DNA from: Dehalococcoidia bacterium
Lineage (GTDB): Bacteria > Chloroflexota > Dehalococcoidia > JAUSIH01
Direction of reading: 5' to 3'
Assembly (NCBI GenBank): GCA_030648205.1
Contig: JAUSIH010000058.1
Span: 1-35,414, forward strand
DNA: 35,414 bases
Positions 31,694 to 35,414 of the stretch are shown in pieces (within the stretch, counting starts at the first letter, position 1; each line of letters opens with the position of its first letter). The translations under genes were made by a program, and so were the position numbers. Under the pieces are notes generated by a model. The model did not search any database. It had not been told where the DNA came from and saw only the letters and a list, made by a program, of their open reading frames with translations.

Positions 31694-33196
31694 ATGACCA
31701 CGCCCGTCCGCGTCCGCTTCGCGCCCAGCCCCACCGGCATCCCCCACGTGGGCAACATCCGTACGGCCATGTTCAACTGGCTCTACGCCCGACATACAGG
31801 CGGGCAGTTCATCGTCCGCATCGAGGACACGGACCAGGAGCGCAAGGTGGAAGGCGCGCTGGAGGCCATCCTGGAGAGCCTCCTGTGGCTGGGCATCACC
31901 TGGGACGAAGGCCCGACCGAGGACGCAAAGGGGAACAAAGGGCCGAACGGCCCGTACTTCCAGTCGCAGCGGCTTCCGCGCTACCGGGAGGCCGCGGAGA
32001 AGCTGCTGGCATCCGGCCATGCGTACCTCTGTCACTGCTCCACCAAGCGGCTTGAGCAGGTGCGCTTCGAGATGCAGATAGCGAAGCGCCCGCCCATGTA
32101 CGACCGGCGGTGCCGCGACAAGGGCTACGGCTGGGCGGACAAGCCCTTCCCTGACGCCTCGCCCGTGCCGGTGGTGCGCTTCAAGACGCCGCTTTCGGGG
32201 CAGACGCGCGTGCAGGACAGGCTGCGCGGCGAGGTGGTGAACGAGAACAGCACGCTGGACGACTTCGTGCTGCTTAAGTCGGACGGCTTCCCCACCTATC
32301 ATCTTGCGAACGTGGTGGACGACCACCTGATGAGCATTTCCCATGTGCTGCGCGCCGAGGAGTGGCTGCCCAGCACGCCGCGCCACGTGCTGCTTTACGA
32401 GGGCTTCGGCTGGGCGCCGCCTGTTTTCGTTCACCTGCCGCTCATTCTGGGGGCCGACCGGTCCAAGCTGTCCAAGCGGCACGGCGCCACCAGCCTTCTG
32501 GAGTACCGCGACAAGGGCTACCTGCCCGAAGCGATGGTGAACTACCTGGCGCTGCTCGGATGGTCGCTGGATGACAAGACGGAAATCATATCTCGTGACG
32601 AACTCATCAAGAACTTCAGCCTGGAGCGCATCGGCAAGACGGGGGCCATCTTCAACCAGGATAAGCTGATGTGGGTGAACGGCGTCTATATTCGCAATCT
32701 GGCTTCCGACGACATGGCGCGCAGAGCGATGCCCTTCCTCGAAAAGGGGCTGCCCGCGGGAGTGCGCCGTCCGCTGGAGCAGGACTTCGCGCGCCGCGTC
32801 ATGCCGCTGGCGCAGGAGCGGGCAAAGCTCCTGAGCGATGTCCCATCCCTCCTGGGTTTCTTCTTTGCCGAGGACCTGGACTTTGACCCGACTCAGCTTG
32901 TCCAGAAGGGCATGACCAGCGCGTCCACCCTGACGGCGCTGGAGGCAGCCCGCCAGCGCGTCGCGTCCCTGGCGATCTTCAACGAAATCAGCATGGAGAA
33001 CGAGCTACGGACACTGGCGCAGGAGTCGAGCCTCACCACCGGCCAGCTTTTCGGCGTGCTCCGCGTAGCCACCACGGGCGAGAAGGCGGCGCCGCCCCTC
33101 TTCCAGACGATGGCCGCGCTGGGCAGAGAGCGCACGCTCAAGCGCATCAGCCGGGCCATCGAGCGCCTGCGACAGCAGGGGCCGCGGGACGGCTAG
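31694..33196 (+). CDS. gltX: Glutamyl-tRNA synthetase
   Basis: The 500-residue class I synthetase charges tRNA-Glu, and tRNA-Gln as well if the organism uses the transamidation route. The HIGH-type motif is 'FAPSPTGIPHVGNIRTAMF', and 'VRIEDTDQERKVEGA' follows. The KMSKS-type motif is 'DRSKLSKRHGATSL'. 'CHCSTKRLEQVRFEMQ' contains two cysteines in the place where some GluRS bind zinc, but the full four-ligand set is not clear. The C-terminal anticodon domain is complete. The stop codon TAG lies in the CTAG at which a MITE-like element begins. Confidence 0.94.
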   Translation: MTTPVRVRFAPSPTGIPHVGNIRTAMFNWLYARHTGGQFIVRIEDTDQERKVEGALEAILESLLWLGITWDEGPTEDAKGNKGPNGPYFQSQRLPRYREAAEKLLASGHAYLCHCSTKRLEQVRFEMQIAKRPPMYDRRCRDKGYGWADKPFPDASPVPVVRFKTPLSGQTRVQDRLRGEVVNENSTLDDFVLLKSDGFPTYHLANVVDDHLMSISHVLRAEEWLPSTPRHVLLYEGFGWAPPVFVHLPLILGADRSKLSKRHGATSLLEYRDKGYLPEAMVNYLALLGWSLDDKTEIISRDELIKNFSLERIGKTGAIFNQDKLMWVNGVYIRNLASDDMARRAMPFLEKGLPAGVRRPLEQDFARRVMPLAQERAKLLSDVPSLLGFFFAEDLDFDPTQLVQKGMTSASTLTALEAARQRVASLAIFNEISMENELRTLAQESSLTTGQLFGVLRVATTGEKAAPPLFQTMAALGRERTLKRISRAIERLRQQGPRDG

Positions 33197-33401
33197 TGTC
33201 CTGTCCCTGAAGTACACGTGCTAATTCATGCATGAGAAGCTATTCAAGAAAACGCCCCTGGACACTACCGTCTTTCCGGCGAAAACCGGAATCCAGCGTT
33301 CCCCGATGCTTCTCTGGATACCGGCCCCGTATCGGGTACGGGGCAAGCTTTCCGCCGGTATGACATGGGATAGGGAACGTATTTCCGAAACAGGACACCA
33401 G
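33193..33401. repeat. MITE-like element, family E
   Basis: The terminal inverted repeats are CTAGTGTCCTGTCCCTGAAG on the left and, in reverse complement on the right, CTGGTGTCCTGTTTCGGAAA. Inside are palindromes: CTTTCCGGCGAAAACCGG (around 33270), CTCTGGATACCGG...CCGGTATGAC (around 33311-33364) and CCCCGTATCGGGTACGGGG. Its first bases include the gltX stop. Its right half also occurs in family A copy 3, and its left terminal repeat recurs at 27508. Confidence 0.7.
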
Positions 33402-33414
33402 GCACGCCCGTGGC

Positions 33415-33711
33415 TCACCGGCTCGCCAGGGCTGCTCGAAGCGCCTGACGGGCCTGCTCCATCTCCCGACGGGTGCTGCGCGCATCCTCTGGCTGGCATG
33501 AGCTGAGCATGGCCAGCGCCGCCAGCGCCTGCCAGAGCGCCTCCGCCTCCCGCCACGCCTGCCCGTGCTTCTCCATCACGTCCGTGTTCTGGAACGCCCA
33601 CTCCGCGGCCTGGGCGTTGGAGAGCTTGCCGCTCAGCCATTCGTCCATGACCTTCAGGACTTGCGTCGCAAAGGTCGGGCCATCAGGACCGCCCGTTCTC
33701 CGACTTGTCAC
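33415..33711 (-). CDS. Small hypothetical protein
   Basis: The 98-residue protein starts at GTG 33711, preceded on the minus strand by GGAGGG about eight bases upstream, so the longer frame to 33849 is not needed. It is helical: 'FATQVLKVMDEWLSGKLSNA', 'AAEWAFQNTDVMEKHGQAWR' and 'ALAALAMLSSCQPEDARSTR' are the central parts, with no membrane span. I do not recognise a family. Two hairpins lie in its leader (33733-33757 and 33783-33799). Confidence 0.6.
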   Translation of the reverse strand: MTSRRTGGPDGPTFATQVLKVMDEWLSGKLSNAQAAEWAFQNTDVMEKHGQAWREAEALWQALAALAMLSSCQPEDARSTRREMEQARQALRAALASR

Positions 33712-33732
33712 TTGCCGCCCTCCTGCCCGTGA

Positions 33733-33757
33733 GGGCGGAGTTCCGAGAACTCCGCCC
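33733..33757 (-). promoter_or_regulatory. Leader hairpin upstream of the small hypothetical gene
   Basis: GGGCGGAGTTC and GAACTCCGCCC form a perfect 11-base-pair stem with a CGA loop, 22 bases before the GTG at 33711. A second, shorter hairpin GCCCCGC/GCGGGGC lies at 33783-33799. In the plus direction they could also mark the gap before the Rieske gene. A regulatory role is possible but not shown. Confidence 0.5.
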
Positions 33758-33902
33758 GTCTCCCTGCGACTGCATGGTACTACGCCCCGCCGTGCGGGGC
33801 CATGTTTGACGCATCGCCCGTGAGTCCCATAGACTGGAACAGGCATCATCTTGTTATTAGATGCACGACTTATCCAACATGTAACGGGAGGGCGAATCCG
33901 GT

Positions 33903-34214
33903 ATGCCTAAGACAGTGCACATCGCCAGGGTGGATGAACTCCAGCCCGGCCAAATGAAAGCCGTGGACGTGGACGACAAGCATATCGCAGTGGCGAACCT
34001 GGGTGGCTCCTACTTTGCCTTCGACGCCATTTGCACCCACGCGGGCGCCGCGCTCGATGAGGGCGAGATTGACGGGGAGACCGTCGTGTGCCCCATGCAC
34101 GGCGGCCAGTTCAACATCAAGACCGGCGGGGTGGAGTCGCCGCCGCCCAAGAAGGCCATCGCCGTCTATCAGGTGAAGGTGGTCGGGGAGGACATACATG
34201 TAGAGGTCCCGTAG
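33903..34214 (+). CDS. Rieske [2Fe-2S] ferredoxin
   Basis: The 103-residue soluble protein carries both halves of a Rieske site: 'CTHAGAALDEG' (C-x-H, residues about 42-44) and 'CPMHGGQFNIKTG' (C-x2-H, about 62-65). The spacing of about 17 residues between them is normal. This single-domain form is typical of ferredoxins that feed ring-hydroxylating or other monooxygenases, or of nitrite reductase small subunits. No oxygenase or reductase gene is next to it. A GGGAGGG ribosome site lies about 11 bases before ATG 33903. It runs divergently from the small hypothetical gene. Confidence 0.92.
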   Translation: MPKTVHIARVDELQPGQMKAVDVDDKHIAVANLGGSYFAFDAICTHAGAALDEGEIDGETVVCPMHGGQFNIKTGGVESPPPKKAIAVYQVKVVGEDIHVEVP

Positions 34215-34245
34215 CGCCGCTGGCCCTGAAATACCCGTACAAAGT

Positions 34246-34411
34246 TGTCATTGCGAGGAGTCCCGACTTGTCGGGACGACGAAGTCCCGATTCCATCGGG
34301 AGAAGAGGGGTTGACCCCGCCGCCAGATTGCCACGCCGTGCGCGCGCGCTGCGGCGGCCCTCCGGAGCTTGTGGTTAGGAGGAATTCGAACCATCGGGCC
34401 TCGCAATGACA
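34246..34411. repeat. 'TGTCATTGCGAGG' dispersed repeat, copy 2
   Basis: Perfect terminal inverted repeats TGTCATTGCGAGG (34246-34258) and CCTCGCAATGACA (34399-34411) enclose short palindromes (GTCCCGACTTGTCGGGAC, GATTCCATCGGGA) and 'AGATTGCCACG' as in copy 1. The insert around 34366-34395 differs from copy 1. Before it stands CTGAAATACCCGTAC, also present before copy 1 in similar form. Confidence 0.75.
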
Positions 34412-34490
34412 TTTACAACTACAACGGCTTCGGAGACATCGCACTAGCGTGGTGTCCCCATGAGCGCTATACAGGCACCCATTACCATAT

Positions 34491-34557
34491 TGTCATTCCC
34501 GCTTTCGCGGGAATCCAGCCCGGGAAGCCTGGATTCCGGATCAAGTCCGGAATGACG
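34491..34557. repeat. 'GTCATTCCCGC' palindromic repeat
   Basis: TGTCATTCCCGCTTTCGCGG and GGATTCCGG...CCGGAATGACGGACA make two facing palindromes. Just left and right, GACATCGCACTAGCG (34435-34449) and GACATCACACTAGCG (34580-34594) are near-identical direct repeats that frame the unit, as a target or border duplication would. No gene is seen from 34215 to 34607. Confidence 0.65.
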
Positions 34558-34607
34558 GACACTGTAAAGCTGTTGCTGAGACATCACACTAGCGCATCCG
34601 GTCCGCG

Positions 34608-35414
34608 CTAGCGAAGGTGGCGCTCGAAGAAGGCGGCCACGCGCGACAGGTACTCGTCCCCCGCGGTCTGGTACGACGTGTTGTGCGTCGCGCCCGGGAT
34701 GATCCACATCTCGGATGCGGGATTGCGCGACGCCGCGACGTTGCGCCGCGCGTGGCTGACAGGCACCAGGTCGTCCGCCTGTCCGTGGATGACAAACACA
34801 GGCGCGCGTATCTCCATCATCGCCCTCTCCGGGGACACTGAGTCAATGTCCATGCCCTGAAGGACACGCGCCGCCAGCACCGTCGGCGGTATGAACAGCG
34901 CTGGCAGGCCGCTCTCCCTGGGGAACTCCCTGTCCACCATGTCGCGCGCGCTGGCGAAGGCGCTGTCAGCCACCACGGCCCCGAAAGGCGGGGCGCGCGA
35001 CGCCGCCAGGATAGCCGCGGCGCCGCCCATCGAGAAGCCCAGCACGCCGATGGCGCCCGCCGCGAACCCTCGGCCACGCGCATACGCGATGGCCCCGCGC
35101 ACGTCGCGCTCCTCGTACTGGCCCAGGGAGAAGCGGTCGCCGCCGGACTCGCCGTGGCCGCGCAGGTCGAACATGAGCACGCTGAAGCCACGCCGGGAGA
35201 GCGCCTGCGCCACGGGCAGTTCCGCGCTCTCCGGCTTCTTGGCCCGATTGCCATCCTTCCCGTGGACGATGATGACGACGCGCTTGCCGCCTTCCGCCGG
35301 GATGAACCACCCCCTGAGCGGCACCACGTCATCCGCGCTCGGAAAAGACACATCGCTGTACGACGGGCCGAGGGTAGCGGGCGTGGCGACGAGCGGGAAG
35401 CGCTTGGCGCGGCT
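34608..35414 (-). CDS. Alpha/beta hydrolase (partial, N-terminus beyond the window)
   Basis: The protein is seen from its C-terminus to the window edge and the frame is still open there. Residues such as 'TPATLGPSYSDVSFPSADDV' at the edge fit the start of the mature part of this hydrolase type, so the GTG at 35351 is probably not the start. The nucleophile elbow is 'GFSMGG', with 'RGHGESGG' and the oxyanion 'VHGKDGN' before it. The acid is in 'HGQADDLVP' and the last His in 'PGATHNTSY'. It resembles serine aminopeptidase S33 / BAAT-type hydrolases of unknown substrate. An N-terminal membrane anchor may lie outside. Confidence 0.88.
   Translation of the reverse strand, partial: SRAKRFPLVATPATLGPSYSDVSFPSADDVVPLRGWFIPAEGGKRVVIIVHGKDGNRAKKPESAELPVAQALSRRGFSVLMFDLRGHGESGGDRFSLGQYEERDVRGAIAYARGRGFAAGAIGVLGFSMGGAAAILAASRAPPFGAVVADSAFASARDMVDREFPRESGLPALFIPPTVLAARVLQGMDIDSVSPERAMMEIRAPVFVIHGQADDLVPVSHARRNVAASRNPASEMWIIPGATHNTSYQTAGDEYLSRVAAFFERHLR

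Noticed and set aside
33712-33849. N-terminal extension of the small minus-strand gene
   Set aside because: This part covers two hairpins and yields an Arg/Pro/Gly-rich stretch. GTG 33711 has a good ribosome site.
34366-34400. tRNA-like T-loop sequence (GGTTCGAATTC on the minus strand)
   Set aside because: The required 5-base T-stem does not pair and no acceptor, D or anticodon arm can be drawn. It lies inside a dispersed repeat.

Overview
The window is GC-rich bacterial chromosome from an organism with ordinary sigma70-type promoters, GTG/TTG starts, tightly overlapping operons and a lipoprotein pathway. The gene content (family III CoA-transferase, MeaB, an AroK-AroB fusion, FmdB zinc ribbon, many short palindromic repeats of the 'CCTTCGACAGGCTCAGG' and 'GTCATTCCGGCG' kinds) looks most like an uncultivated Chloroflexota (Dehalococcoidia/SAR202-like) genome. 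That placement is an inference without a search.

Layout. 0.1-0.7 kb: a doubtful small ORF, a MITE-like element and a good promoter. 0.7-3.7 kb: an organic-anion type MFS transporter, a UGSC-family selenoprotein that reads through an in-frame UGA, and a conserved partner protein. 4.2-8.9 kb: a four-gene run (serine palmitoyltransferase-like enzyme, GNAT-fold acyltransferase, MGDG-synthase-like glycosyltransferase, NAD-dependent epimerase/reductase) that reads as a bacterial ceramide / glycosphingolipid pathway. 9.0-10.1 kb (minus): a His-rich polytopic membrane protein of unknown function. 10.2-13.5 kb (minus): a four-gene PhnDCEE-like ABC importer whose binding protein resembles the family named putative selenate transporter. 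13.9-15.2 kb: FmdB-like zinc ribbon and an MscS channel. 15.7-23.7 kb: alaS, ruvX, aroE, a DUF1232 gene, aroC and an aroK-aroB fusion. 23.8-27.5 kb: a HEPN-like small gene, a CaiB/BaiF CoA-transferase and a solitary family 5 solute-binding lipoprotein. 27.7-28.7 kb (minus): meaB. 29.2-33.2 kb: lspA, rluD, an A/T-rich gene of unknown function and gltX. 33.4-35.4 kb: a small hypothetical (minus), a Rieske ferredoxin and an alpha/beta hydrolase (minus) that runs off the right edge.

Three things stand out. First, two selenium clues lie about 10 kb apart: a gene that makes sense only if UGA is selenocysteine, with a hairpin just after the UGA, and a likely selenium-oxyanion importer. Second, the ceramide-type operon supplies most of a sphingolipid pathway in four adjacent genes. 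Third, alaS carries about 130 extra residues of A/T-rich sequence between its aminoacylation and tRNA-binding parts, plus two in-frame copies of dispersed palindromic repeats.

The intergenic spaces hold several families of short inverted-repeat elements, many starting right at a stop codon. One family grows by nested modules over three copies. Another keeps three successive hairpins while their stem sequences change in a compensating way. Three small genes and the alaS insert are clearly more A/T-rich than their neighbours and look like later arrivals.
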